DNA of 64,000 nt from Pegea sp. RAD2-039 (Eukaryota > Chordata > Thaliacea > Salpida > Salpidae). Positions 36,159 to 57,465 of this stretch are shown here, one piece after another. The notes under the pieces are model-generated. The model saw nothing but the letters and a program-made list of their open reading frames with translations, made no database searches and had not been told where the DNA came from. The translations under genes and the position numbers were made by a program. How positions within the stretch are numbered: position 1 is the first letter of the stretch; every line of letters starts with the position of its first letter. The DNA lies in NCBI GenBank assembly GCA_034620365.1, contig JAQGEQ010000058.1, forward strand, positions 310,001 through 374,000, written 5' to 3'.

Positions 36159-38361
36159 TTTTAGAAAATTTTTAATCACGAATCAATCAGTGATTTGCTT
36201 CTGAGATAATCCTGTAATTAAAGACTTTATTTATTAAAAATCTTAAGTTAAGTATTTGAAAATCCTCTATAAAAATCTTTTTTAACTTCAACAAACTTTA
36301 TTATTTAAGAATTAAGTAAACTCAAATGAAATTATTTCGTTTAAAGAGCTAGCTACAAATGAATTCGATCTGATTGCCTTCATCTACAACCAACTAATAA
36401 ACTTCAGTTTTACTTCACTTATTACTTATGCAAATCGAACCGCAGTACACTCAACAACAAACTTTAAGAAGTCATTAGATTAAAAGTTAGTTGATGATTC
36501 ATCATTTGAACTTAAAGGAAAATATTTACAAGTTAATAAAGCTCGATATATAAAAGATAAAACTAAGAAGCTGAACTATGTTCTTACAAACGATTTGTTT
36601 TTTTTAAATCTAATAAAATACCTCCAAAAAAAAACTGTTCTGAAATTTAGACTGAAGCTTAAATCTTACAAAGGTGATTAAGATCTTTCAAATTATTACA
36701 AATATCATTTAAATAATATTTTTTCTGCAATCAACCATTCGTATATCTTCGATAACCTCTTAGTTAGCTTCAAACTAACTTTTTTTATTATATTTCACCC
36801 AACGCTAAATAACTCAGGCGTGTCGAACTACCTTTCTTGATTAAATAGGAAACATCTAAACATTTTTAATTCTTTAATCAAAGACAGCAATTAATAAACC
36901 CAATATATGAAGCTAAACAACCAAATAAATTAAGGATAATCACTAAATTTCTCAATTTGATATAAGAATATGAAGATATGTTAGACTTCTTCAGGTTACT
37001 TGAGGTATTAAACAAAAGTTTAGTGAAAGGTATCTTTATAAGAACTAGATTTTTTTTAACAAAAACTCTTTTCTTTAATAAATCGACAATCTTAAAAACA
37101 ACTTTTTCCAAATTCCAGACTTGTACGTAATGTTTAGTGTTATTTATGAAAAATATATTTACCTACAAACAAAATATTATAAAAAAATATTGAAGACAGA
37201 CGAGTTTTTGTGGCTGTATGGTTGATTACCTCTACGAAGAGACATTCTTTAAGAAACCATTGAAGAAATATGATTGATTAACTATAAATACGAGTATTCT
37301 TCATCTTCTGATTCAAGATAATCATTTCTAGATCATGCTTTGGAGTTAAGTGGCTTATTGAGAGTTTTATTGAGTGCATATCAAATAAGAAATCAAATTC
37401 TTACTGCAGAAGCATCAAAAAGAATAAGAAAATAAACGAAGTTTGTTGCAAATGAAATTGTATCATGATTTAGAAACTCATCTATTTGAAGAATAACACA
37501 TTTCTATTCAGTCTCGGAACTTATGACGTAATCCAAAACCAATTTATTCTTTTATGACTTCGTATTTTGTCAAATCAATCAGAAACAAAATGGAAATTTT
37601 GAAGTATGAGTTGAAAACGGTCGCAAAAAACTTTGTGGTTTTAATCTGAAGTGATTGTTGCAAAAGATCTTAAATCTTATATTCAAAATGCTTCTTAATT
37701 GCTTGATGACGTCATTATTTAGAAAGTCAGGATGTAAACTTCATAATTTTTTTGACCTTGCGATCAAAAATTTATTTTGTTTGATATTTTCCCCATCGAA
37801 AACATGACAATAATAATTTGCTTAGAAGTTACATAACTGAGAATTATGTAATGAGAAAAAGTTAAACTAATCAAGTTGCAACTGGTTCTTATCATTTTAA
37901 AGTAGTTCAACTTAAACCTGAACTTTTAAAATCATTTCAATCTTATCTTACAAGTGTTTTAAAGATCACAAGATTATAGTTCCAGATCTCAAAGATTAAA
38001 ACATCTTCTGCAAATTGATATTATCGACAATGCATAATTTTCTAGTTACCTTCAAAAGCAACAAACCAAAAACAAACAAAATACTAATAATCTCTTTTTA
38101 TGATAGTCGGTTTGTTTGTTTCTTAGAAATTGAAGGAAATATTTCAGGATCTGTGAGTTCAAATACAATTTAGATGGAGATCAGGTATCAATATTTTTAA
38201 ACTAGGTTAAAAGTTACGACTTTCTTACTATCTTCAAACACTTTGTCGTAACCCCTGTTGACTTAGTTTACAATGACAAAGTCACAAGCTCGATGCTACC
38301 ATCTGTAATATTCTCACAAGTTTTATATAAAGTCTCAGCCTACAAACACAAACCATCAAAG
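36159..38361. other. Divergent intergenic region between Reelin and the GH31 gene
   Basis: About 2.2 kb of AT-rich sequence separates two genes that point away from each other. No exon was recognised. It should contain the Reelin promoter at its left end, where no TATA box was identified, and the GH31 promoter at its right end. Confidence 0.4.
38324..38331 (+). promoter_or_regulatory. TATA box of the GH31 alpha-glucosidase gene
   Basis: TATATAAA lies 38 bp before the ATG at 38362. With the usual 25-30 bp spacing, transcription would start just before the initiator codon, giving a very short 5' UTR. No experimental support is available. Confidence 0.5.
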
Positions 38362-43265
<4,904 letters not shown>

Positions 43266-45050
43266 AGAATCTTTAAAAAGTTTTATCTATTTTGTACATA
43301 ACTTTTTTTACGAAATCAAGTACATTTCTCAATGGTAGTAAACATTTTTCTATCAATATTATGGTTCCATATATTGTCTGCATTTGCTTGCTAAAATAAT
43401 AAACTGATTAAGTTATAGAAAACTTTGTATTTGTCGGAAGTTAAAAGAATAGTAAGCCTAGTTAAAGTATAAGTAGAAGTCATCTCTTGTATAAGAAAGT
43501 TAAAAAGTTAAGTTTATTTACAGGAAAGAAATTTTGAAAGATGTTTTTATAGTAATTAAACTTTTAAAATTAATTTATTGCTTTATTCATTTATACTGAC
43601 ATCTTTTAATTATTAAAACTAGAACAGAGTAAACTTAATTACAATCATTTAATAAAATAGCATGAATCTTATATCTATCGATTAATGAAAAAACAAATAT
43701 TTTAACACGTTTAAAATGGCCATTTTATATTTCATTTACAAACCAAAATACAAAAAAGTTAATTGTTAAACTACAAAACAAACATACTTTAAACAAATAT
43801 TAAACAAATTGATAACCTTGCACGTGTGTAATAATATTTTTTACAACTATAAAATAGCATAGAAAAGAATCACTCAATAATAAAATACTAACCTTCAATA
43901 TATAAAAAACATAACAAAAAAAATCCTTTTTATACCAGTATTTGGTATATACTTAAAAATACTAAAACAGCGTCACTGACAAACATTTTAAAGTCATTGC
44001 TCATACTAAGGAGAAATAGTCTTAATAATGAAATTCAAAGCTAATTGAACTATGTGTTTTAAATAGAAGAGTTATAGAATCTAATTTTTCTACTTATGAT
44101 AAAATTAAAATGTTTTTTGACAGAAACTGATTTCAAAGATTGAACTAATCATATTTGATAATTATTTGTTATTTACTGAAAGAACAAAGTCCAACAGCAA
44201 AGAACACTGGACCTTTAATTATTCAACAAATTCAGGTTTTTATGTTTTTTATTGATATTTTAAGTTTGATTATTATTTTATGATATTGAAGATTTTATAT
44301 TAAAAATATTTTTTTAATTCTTCAATCGTTTTGTATCAGAACAAAACAAGTTAAATTATTTTGAACTAGCTTTATTATGACCTGATTATTTTACTAAATT
44401 TTCCTTTTCATATGTTTACATTTATGTTTTACTAAGTATACTAATTCTATGAACCCTTTAATATTTTATTTAAACTAAACATTTTGTTTATTGAAATTAT
44501 TTGATTAAGTTCATCATTCTATAACATCAGCAAATAATTGCTCTAACAACTTATCATCATTTGAAAAACTGTAATTTGTTTTTACATTATTTTAAAATCA
44601 AATAAAACTTTTCATTTTAATCTTTGGTAGCAATAAGTTGAAGTGTTTTTGAATTAAAAGTTAATTTTTTAATGTATCTTTTTTCAGATTATCATTTTAA
44701 ATGTTTTTTAACTGATTTTATTTATCATAGTTTTTCAAAATTAATCTAATTTTAATACTTTTGGTCATTCTAATTTTATTTTTTCTAAGTTCTAGTGTTT
44801 CAACAAACTAATGTTTCATATATCTTGACATTTTCTATAAACTAATATTAAAATAGATAAGTATTAATTTAATAATTGGAGTTATTAATTATGTTTAAGT
44901 AATAAATTTGAGTTAGTATTATTTAAACTATTAACATTTAATATTGTATTCAAAGAATTACACAACTATTTCAGACATTATGTCAAAAAATTATTATAGA
45001 AACATAAGTTTATATTATTTATTCTCCAAATTATAAATTCACATTGATTT
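43266..45050. other. AT-rich intergenic region, no gene seen
   Basis: The region lies between the end of the GH31 gene and the start of TMEM168. It contains the GH31 polyadenylation signal at 43398-43403 and otherwise only AT-rich sequence with many stops in all frames. Confidence 0.4.
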
Positions 45051-48000
45051 ATGGCTTCATTAATTTCTTCTAACACCTTTCGACCACGCTTACATAGCTT
45101 AGATGATTATAAACTATCAGGATATAGAAGTAAAGATGAAAATCCTTTATGGAAGCTTAGAGATAAGCCTATTATTTTACCTACACCATCTATAGAAAGT
45201 ATATATATAAATAATAACTTTTATTATAAGAATAAAAATATAAATACAACTTTTTTTAGGTCCTCATCTACTGTGCTATTATTCAGAAGAATCAAATACT
45301 TTTTGCAATAGCTTAAAAAGATGTACTAGCTGTTATACTAGAATCTCTACTTTTTTATACAAAATTTGTATGATGTATAAAGCAAAACTGATTGAAAAAC
45401 TCAGGTATTTCAGTTGGTAATCAATTTTAAAACTTTTAGAAGTCTGTCATTAATTGTAAGAGCATTAACTCTAAGCTTATAACAGAATCTTTTAATCCTT
45501 TTTGGCAAGCCAATTTTTGATTTATATATCCTAATTATTGTTGCAAGTATCCTCTTGTATGGTTAAGAAAGCTTTTCAAAGGAAAAAGAAACTATGATTC
45601 CATCTCAATCTGTTACTTTTTTTGGTGTATCTTTCTCACATATTTCCTTTAACTGATGAATCTATCCACTATAAATAAAACACATAATTTAAATTTAAAG
45701 TTTTTTAAAAGAAATCTTTCCCAAATGACCACTTTTTAGAGACCCCGACTGTTATTCTAGTTTTTGTCTTGAAAGTAATCTTCTATTAACTGAGTAACTC
45801 AAAATATCATTTGCTAGTCTTTACCACCAGCTTATCATTCTATTTGAAGATATTTGAGAATAAATATTAAAATATATTTATAATAAATTATTTAGTTTAT
45901 ACTTTTTACTATAATATTTTGTATAAATTCTTTTTTACTTTTCATTAATGAAATAAGTTCCTAATCCTTGTCTTGAAACTGATGAAAAGTTTGATAAGCT
46001 ATCAGTTTTTCAGATGAGTTTATTGTAAAATTCAAAATACTCTTTTTGATTTTCAGGTATCTGAGAATACTTCCTGGATTTTTAATGATTGTTTCAATTT
46101 GTATGTTGTTCTCTAATTTAATTAGCTATGAAGCAAATATCAACTTACTATGTGTCACCGGTCTTGTAATTTTTATCTCTGCAATTATTACATTTGTTGA
46201 ATTTTCATCAAATAAGCAATCAGGTGAAAAATATCTTCTTTCAATCTTTTTAATAACATAAAAAGAAAGTTATTTAAACGCTTTTTACAGTATTAAGCTC
46301 ACAAATTTCTAGTTTTTGGTGGGGAGTTGTTTTAAGTTTGTTAACTTTTACACCTGAGTATTATCGTTGGTGGATTTTTGATGATAGTGACCGGATAACA
46401 GATATGATGGTAGCCACAAGTGTCCTAGTCAGATGCAGCTGTGTTCTACTTGACAGATGTGCTGATAATGTCTTCTACCAGTAAGCTACAAGCAAATTAT
46501 TTCATTTGGTTTCTAAAAACAGCAAAGTCAAAACATGCTCACTATTAATTTATGGTTTTGTTGCTTTTTTATTTATAAATATATTTTTACATTTTCTTTA
46601 CAGTTCATGCCTTATTACACGTTCTGAGCTTTCTATGCTTTTTGGATTTTTTATTATTGGGGTATCTTTTGTTGACACACAATCTGATTTGGATTTATTG
46701 ATAGTTACGATGGCATGTTTTTTTGTTGTTGCAAACATGAGAATGAAATGCACAATGGCTTTCCCATTTTTACTTTTGTATTCTGCAGTTTCAGGTTCAT
46801 TTTTATGTTTCCGACTCTTTAATACAGAGAATTATTAAAGATTAAGTTACAAAATTATGTTTTGAGTAATTTTGTTGACAGATAATGCCATTTTCTTAAT
46901 TTTTTGTATATTTATAACTTTTTGTGTTCTAATTTTGTACTTTGTTGATGTTAAAATGGTGTTTAAAACTTTCTATTGTGTTCGCTATTAGAGATTTATA
47001 AATTTGATCTGTATACAGGGATTGCCGTGTATGATAACATGGAACATCGCCTCAACAAAACCTCACTTATTTGTTACCACATTCATCTAATATTTCCCTC
47101 TTTATCAGACTTCTACTTCTCACCTTTATCTGCTATCGAAAGATGGTCTTGTACTTTCTGGCTCACATGGTAAATATCCATACCTCTTTCCTCATCATCA
47201 ACGAATTCACTATTTTTAGGTGCAAGCAAATTTTAATAATTATTTGTTCTTGGATGATAGAGGTTGTTTTTTGTGTCTTTGCCTTATATGTGAGTAAAAC
47301 AGACTTCATTGAAACTGATTTGCATAAATTGAAGTGACTTTACAGGTGATCACAAAACACCCTGAGTTCGAGTTATTAGTTCTAGTTCCCCTCATCTCAA
47401 TTGTCTATCTGTTGTGGGTCTGTGCCCACCTGGGTTTTGCCACGTCTGAAGTATTTTTTCATTTTATTGTTACCGCGAAATATTCACAAATCCAATTTCC
47501 AGGTTGCACTTGCTAGTAAGTTAGCTGAGTGTCAGGGCTTCTACCACAAACTACCGACCACAAATGGTGGTACAGACATTGCTCACATCATGTCCAACAA
47601 AGGTACGTCTACTGGTCCACATCTCACGTGACTATCATGATGACGTGGTAGGTGTCCGTCAACTGTGCATGGTTGGTCAACAAACCGTGTCTTGCGCTCT
47701 ACTGTCCACGATTCTATTTGGTGCGTTGTCATGGAGACGTGAAAACGCAGCTTACCCGGCCCTGGTCCTGTTAGTAGTGGGCCTCGAATGCTTGTCCTTT
47801 GGTAGACATCGGGAATTAGCCATCAAACTTGGGGGAACTTGTACAGCTTACGCTGTAATCGCCCCAACAACCGTTGCTAAGTGAGATGAGATATCTTCCG
47901 AATATTGAAGATTCACGATGATTTTGTTTCAGCCCCAAATCAGTTGTTACTCTTCTTCCTGGAGACTCGATTAAGAAACAGAATGATCGGGCTACCTCAT

Positions 48001-48867
48001 TGATCTCATCTTTACACAGGTTCTAGCCCCTGATCTTCATCAACACCTCCTAATCTTCTTCATCTTTAGATTCTTTGCCGTCTATCTGATCGATAATCTT
48101 GGATGTGATTACTCCACAAACGGCATCGGGATTGGAGTGATTGATGAACGAATCCGGAATCTATTCTTAAAGAGACACAACAATGATGGAAGATATGATA
48201 CCTACTTCCTCTACTACAGCGGTCTCACTCTTGCAGATGGCTCCTTTGTGCTTGCAGGTACTCGCTTCCATGTTAGGTCATGACCTTCTTCATCTTCTCC
48301 CCAGGAGGGAGCTCTTTATCTCCTGATCAACTTCTAAGGATTTGGCAAGAGATTAACGGGAGTTTATGTCATAATCTCACATCCTCATCACGTCTCCTCA
48401 TCCTTCTCGACGTTGCTGATCCTAATCCTTGGCTCCGAGCAGTTTCTGCTCTTAGGTCTGACTATGTAGCTGTCCAAGCTTGTAAGTTGCGAAAGGTGGA
48501 GGACGCTGAGAATGAGGCAGGGACCTTTTATCACCCTGGAGACTTCACGTCCTTCTGGTGTCATTGGAACACTTCCTTATCGGATGAAGTTTGGTCCCCA
48601 TCCTCATCTTTAAGCCCCGTGTACGCTGTTTCGCGTAGATGGAGCGATTTCGCGCTCAGGTCGCCTTACAACAACTCCAAAGATGATACTTCTTTCGCAT
48701 GGATGTGCCGTCCTTGTCTTACTCTTTCAACATCCTGTTCCCGGAGGTTGAATCTTGTGAGATTATTAGGAGCACCAGGTCGGAGGTACCGGAGATTGAA
48801 AATGAGATGGTTTCCACCTGCTGTCCTTGCTACTGGTCATGGTTTTAAACTGGTTCGAACTGGTTAA
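45051..48867 (+). CDS. TMEM168: Transmembrane protein 168
   Basis: Eleven confirmed exons join in phase: 46057-46223, 46291-46480, 46604-46794, 46992-47169, 47220-47289, 47346-47450, 47503-47602, 47652-47880, 47933-48019, 48070-48257 and 48305-48867. A probable first exon, 45051-45259 (MASLISSNTFRPRLH…), fits the phase but uses a weak donor (AG|GTCCTC). The total would be 758 aa against about 697 in human. The N-terminal half has multiple hydrophobic helices (RYLRILPGFLMIVSICMLF; MIEVVFCVFALY). The C-terminal half matches the conserved soluble part: GALSWR, GGTCTAYAVIAPT, DTYFLYYSGLT, AVSRRWSDFAL and the terminal motif LATGHGFKLVRTG. TMEM168 is a multi-pass membrane protein of poorly defined function, reported at the nuclear membrane/ER. 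AATAAA is at 49009-49014. Confidence 0.88.
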
Positions 48868-49294
48868 TCTCTTCCTCAAAGAACACCTCATCGCAAGCTG
48901 CCCCCTTCTTCACTTGCCACCCAGCAAACTGAATGATTATTATTTGATAAAATTAATTGATTCCAATTTATTTATTTACAAATTGTTTGTGTTTGTTTTT
49001 GTATTTCAAATAAAGTTCGATTTTTAACAAAATTTGTTTTTCATAAAATGATTTTCAGTTAAATTACTTCTTAAAAACTTTTAGAAAATTGACTTAAGCA
49101 AGATTTAAAATTTATTGAAATTAGTTTTCAAAGACCTTTCAGGGTTAGTTGGATCTTTTAAGATCCTGCGTTGAATCTGAAATATAAACCGACTCAACAC
49201 TTTGAATAGTAAATTTGATAACAACTTTTAAGAAAATGGTTTAACGTAAGCAGAACCTCGACTAAGCTTTTAGTTAGCCGGTTGCTGATTGGTC

Positions 49295-49508
49295 AATAGT
49301 AGGGCACCTCGTAAGTGCCCGCCAAAAATTGCCTCAATCGACGGTTTTTCACGTCGATAGGGCGGGGTATTGGGTATAGTTTTCAACTAGCAATAAACGC
49401 ACCTCGGTTAAACCTCATTGGTTACGTTATCGCCACTGCGCAAAGCTGATGTCTAGTACAATTCCGTCAATATATATAAAGATGGTTGAGTTTAGGGTTT
49501 GTGGCTCC
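49295..49508 (+). repeat. 214-bp direct repeat, left copy, with CCAAT and TATA motifs
   Basis: This copy is identical to 50132-50345 except for about three substitutions near 49458-49470, with no indels (constant offset 837 bp). It is much richer in GC than its surroundings. It contains nested complementary arms: GGGCAC/GTGCCC; ATCGACG/CGTCGAT; CCCGCC/GGCGGG enclosing the latter. It also has ATTGG boxes (inverted CCAAT), and TATATATAAAG near the right end, followed by gagtttagggtttgtgg. The layout resembles an RNA polymerase II promoter or an LTR. No protein frame is present. Confidence 0.85.
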
Positions 49509-50131
49509 TCATTCATTATCACTTCCTGATCCTGATTATCCCTTTCTAATCTTCATCATCACTTACTGATCACTTTCCTATCGTCATTTTCACTTCCTAA
49601 TCTTCATCATCAATTTTTGATCTTCATCATAACTTCGTGATCTTCATTATTTATTTCTGATCTTTATTATTTATTTCTAATCTTCATTTTCACTTCCTGA
49701 TCTTCATCATTACTTCCTGACCTTCATTATTTATTTCTGATCTTCATCATCACTTCCTGATCTTTATCTTCACTTTCTAAATCTTCATTTTCACTTCCTG
49801 ATCTTCATCATTACTTCCTGACCTTCATTATTTATTTCTGATCTTCATCATCACTTCCTGATCTTTATCTTCACTTTCTAAATCTTCATTTTCACTTCCT
49901 GATCTTCATCATTACTTCCTGACCTTCATTATTTATTTCTGATCTTTATTATCACTTTCTGATCTTTATCATCACTTCCTGATCTTCATCATTAATTTTT
50001 TTCATCAACACTTCCTGATCTAGAACATCACTCTAATTTTTGTATCAACACTCCCGGCTTTTCATCATCACCTTCTTATCTTAATCTTGAATCGCTACTT
50101 TCGAGGTTTCTTAGCCTCTAGTTGCTTGGTA
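49509..50131. repeat. Pyrimidine-rich degenerate tandem array between the 214-bp repeats
   Basis: The array consists of variants of cttcctgatcttcatcatca, roughly 20-24 bp each. A higher-order block of about 115 bp (tcttcattttcacttcctga … ctttatcttcactttctaa) is repeated about two and a half times near 49680-49940. The strand is almost free of G except in the tga of each unit. No open frame or splice signal of note is present. Confidence 0.85.
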
Positions 50132-50345
50132 AATAGTAGGGCACCTCGTAAGTGCCCGCCAAAAATTGCCTCAATCGACGGTTTTTCACGTCGATAGGGC
50201 GGGGTATTGGGTATAGTTTTCAACTAGCAATAAACGCACCTCGGTTAAACCTCATTGGTTACGTTATCGCCACTGCGCAAAGCTAAAGTCTAGCACAATT
50301 CCGTCAATATATATAAAGATGGTTGAGTTTAGGGTTTGTGGCTCC
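50132..50345 (+). repeat. 214-bp direct repeat, right copy
   Basis: This is the second copy of the 49295-49508 segment, with the same hairpin arms, ATTGG box and TATATATAAAG. The sequence left of the boundary is only loosely similar between the copies (ttagcc…ttgct…ttgg). That suggests the original unit was slightly longer. After the right boundary the two flanks diverge at once (tcattc against actatg). Confidence 0.85.
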
Positions 50346-51890
50346 ACTATGTCATATTAAATATTTGGTTTATTTTAAGCTTCAAAAGATAAAAAATTTA
50401 TTTTTCAAAACGTTATTAATTTTTAAAGCTATTCACTTTTTATTTCATTTTTACTATTGGTTATTTAAAGATATTTGTATAGATTTTTTTTTCAAAAATA
50501 CTTTCAGCTTGTTGCTGTGTTATATTTATAGTTTAAAATATAACTGATCTGATTCAAATGATTTTTCAATTAATTAGTAAAAAATCGATTTTGAAAATAT
50601 AGAGGTCAACAAAAACACGAACAAAAACCATTGCTGTAAGATGAAGTCAGTAAAATCAATAGAAAATTTTACTATTTGGCTGAGTTATTCTATATTTCCT
50701 ATTTAAATTTATTTCTTATATTTCAATTCTTACCTATAAAAGTACTTTTTTAGTTGTCCTATTTTATGTTTTAGCCATTTAGACAAACTTTTCAAACAAA
50801 ATTCAGCTTGATACAAATGTTTATCGAGTGCACTCATCCATAACGAACCGTTTTTTATGTCGTTTTTAACTTTTTTTGAATTTATCTCATTTCAAAAGAA
50901 CATCAAAAACTTTCCTGAATTCATTTCAGTTTATTAAACAGAAAAACTTTTTAAAGACGATATTTCCATTATATACAGGAATATTTTTATCAAGTCCAGT
51001 TTTTGGATCGAAATTTCAACTAAAAACAAGTTTTACAAATTCTAAATAGCTTTAGCTTTTCAGTTTTGATAATAACAGTTTTAGATTGAATTATACAATT
51101 AATTAAAATCAAAGTTTTCTCTTGAAATATCTTGAAATAAATAAAAATTTGTAGCCATAAAATTAGTAATTAAAAAATTAGTTGCAAAATCTAGTATTTG
51201 TTTTTAGTCGTTTTCGAATAACAAGAATTCTAAAATTTACTTTCAATACCTTTTAAACTTTATAATTTCTAAGAAAAATAAGAAGCATTTTGATAACAAC
51301 ATTTTGTTTTTTTACACTGATAAAAATGAATCATTTTCAAAATTGTTTGCAAAATAAGTTTTTTGGTTTCATTTTACTATTAGTTATGAAGTTTTTTATC
51401 AAATTAATTATAGAGTTTTGGATAAAATAATTTCAACCCTTTTAAGATTATAAAAATTAGGTAGTTGGAAAAGATTGACAATCTTTAGATATAAGTATAA
51501 AAAATTATCTGATTTTTGTTAAACTGAATTTTGTTTAAAGTATATAATTATTACTAAAATAAATATGACATAAAATGGTTAAAACTAAAAGAAATTTTAA
51601 CTAAATTTCAGCTGAGTAATTATTAATTTCATTGAATTCTTAATAGTTTTAAAACTTTTTTACTGTTACCAAAATTATTCGGGAATTTTTTTTATTCGTC
51701 ATACAAAAAGGAAAATTTCAAAAATCACCAAAATTATTTAAATCTTTAAAAAATTGTTTTCATTCTAGTATTTTAATGATTGGAAAGAATAATTATTTAT
51801 ACAATATTTAACTAATATTAAATATATTATCGATACAAATTGAAATATACATTTGAATTTAAAAACTAGTTTGAACAATTATAAGTTTTT
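50346..51890. other. AT-rich intergenic region, no gene seen
   Basis: The region is low in complexity and AT-rich, with no splice-supported frame on either strand. The longest frames are rich in Phe, Leu, Ile, Lys and Tyr, as expected of random AT-rich DNA. Confidence 0.4.
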
Positions 51891-51894
51891 AATG

Positions 51895-52125
51895 AGCAGT
51901 TATTAGCCGATTCATCGCGCTTTAAATTCCGAGCCCCAATTTGGAGTAAATACGCCCCATAGGAAGATACAACACTATATAAACCCACAAACTAACATAC
52001 ACACAGTATCTTCCTCAAATATAAGTAAATAGTGTCACTACCTTGTGTTTGTTTCAGTAGTAAACCCAGAAAGTGTTGCTGTTGTAACACTATAGAGTAG
52101 TTTAGTTACATCTACAATAATAAAA
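51895..52125 (+). mobile_element. Possible solo LTR or isolated core promoter island
   Basis: A patch of about 230 bp with raised GC stands out from the flanks. It has a TATA box (actatataaaccc, 51973-51985) sitting inside a perfect 10-bp inverted repeat, AGGAAGATAC at 51961-51970 and GTATCTTCCT at 52006-52015. An AATAAA near 52118 lies about 140 bp downstream. TATA and polyadenylation signal in this order and spacing are typical of the U3-R-U5 layout of an LTR. No second LTR, primer-binding site or retroviral-type ORF was found nearby, so a solo LTR is the best guess. A promoter for the ORF that follows is the alternative. Confidence 0.4.
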
Positions 52126-52283
52126 TCGTATGCAGAGGCAGGAAGGAAGCATGGATGTCAGTTTCCTTCTATCTACTACTTCGGATGGATTATAGTAATG
52201 CTAAAGTTTTATCTCTCATTTACTTATTGATATCTTGGTATGATTTTAAATTGTAGCAAAAATTTAAATGCTTATACAGAGAT

Positions 52284-52589
52284 TTGAAAAACTTGAAAAT
52301 ATTTTATTGGAAGTTTTATTTTTTACTTGAAAATAAACAAAAACAGATTTGTTTTTTTAATAAATTAAGATGGAATAATTCTTTGGAGGAAGCTGGACAA
52401 GATAAAGACTATTCTAAGATCAAAAATTCTCAAATCTTTTCAAAACAAATATTTTTAAATAATTTAATAGATTCAAGGTTTATCATAAATAATCGAAAAG
52501 CTAAACAAATAGAAAATTATCTTGATATGAGTCTAATATTTGAGTTGTCTGAATATAAAAAAGCGTTTGTATCGATTTTAATGAAATAA
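52284..52589 (+). CDS. Unidentified ORF, probably a real exon
   Basis: This is a 101-codon open frame without an ATG at its first codon, ending in TAA at 52587-52589. The second half (WNNSLEEAGQDKDYSKIKNS; FLNNLIDSRFIINNRKAKQI; ENYLDMSLIFELSEYKKAF) looks like a structured, helical protein and unlike the Phe/Leu/Lys runs of the AT-rich noise. A splice acceptor (ttatacag, near 52280) or one closer to 52370 could open it, making it the last exon of a plus-strand gene. The TATA-bearing island 300 bp upstream could be its promoter. The family is not recognised and no further exon was found. Confidence 0.4.
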   Translation: MKNLKIFYWKFYFLLENKQKQICFFNKLRWNNSLEEAGQDKDYSKIKNSQIFSKQIFLNNLIDSRFIINNRKAKQIENYLDMSLIFELSEYKKAFVSILMK

Positions 52590-53268
52590 TTTGTTTCATA
52601 AGAAAACAAATTGAATAAAAATTCTATTTTTCTAGAATCTATGAAAGACAGTACTTAGTTCAAAATCTTTTATTTTAATCTACAAGAGACCACAGGAATA
52701 AAATTGAAAAAGAAGTTAGTTTCGTCGACACATGATTAGATGATCAACAAAAGACTGAAAAATGAGATTTTTATCTATAAACAAATTGTTGCTGAAATGA
52801 ATATTCTATACAAAAAACTCCAACGTCAACTTACAGATTTATCAAAGTTCAACTGAAACTGTTCCTCATGCTCACAAACAAAGTCTTAAGGAAGTATTTT
52901 GGGTTTAGCTGCTAGATTGGCAGTGGTGATGGTGTCAAGTGTGTATCATTTCAATGTTGGTTTGATTAAAATCATATTTTTAAGAAGCAACTGAATAAAA
53001 TGATATTCAAATGAAAATATGTTACAAGATGTAAAAAAAAATAATCAAAATAATAAAACAAATTTCATACAGAAAGTGGTAAAAATAAGATGGCAAAAAA
53101 AAAAGGTGATGAATTTGATGAACAGCTTTATAGGCAAGTTTCTGATCACGTGACCAAAACATAAAACCAACCAATCAGAATCCAGAAAATCACAGATGGT
53201 TTTAAAGTTTCCAAGACATTAAAATCAGCAAAGTACAGATGATGAAACAAGGACAGGTACTTAGTGGG

Positions 53269-57465
<4,197 letters not shown>

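Noticed and set aside
49295..49508. Hammerhead or twister ribozyme in the hairpin-rich repeat
   Set aside because: CTGATG occurs in the left copy only (CTAAAG in the right) and the GAAA partner is missing; twister-specific loops are not visible.
49295..50345. Classical LTR retrotransposon
   Set aside because: No reverse-transcriptase frame, primer-binding site, TG…CA ends or target-site duplication was seen, so only the neutral description as direct repeats is kept.
53091..53165. Short plus-strand frame starting ATGGCAAAAAAAAAAGGTGATG (MAKKKGDEFDEQLYR)
   Set aside because: It resembles a start exon but no further plus-strand exon was found and the stop comes after 24 codons. It lies just downstream of the SHOC2 stop and is probably 3' UTR.
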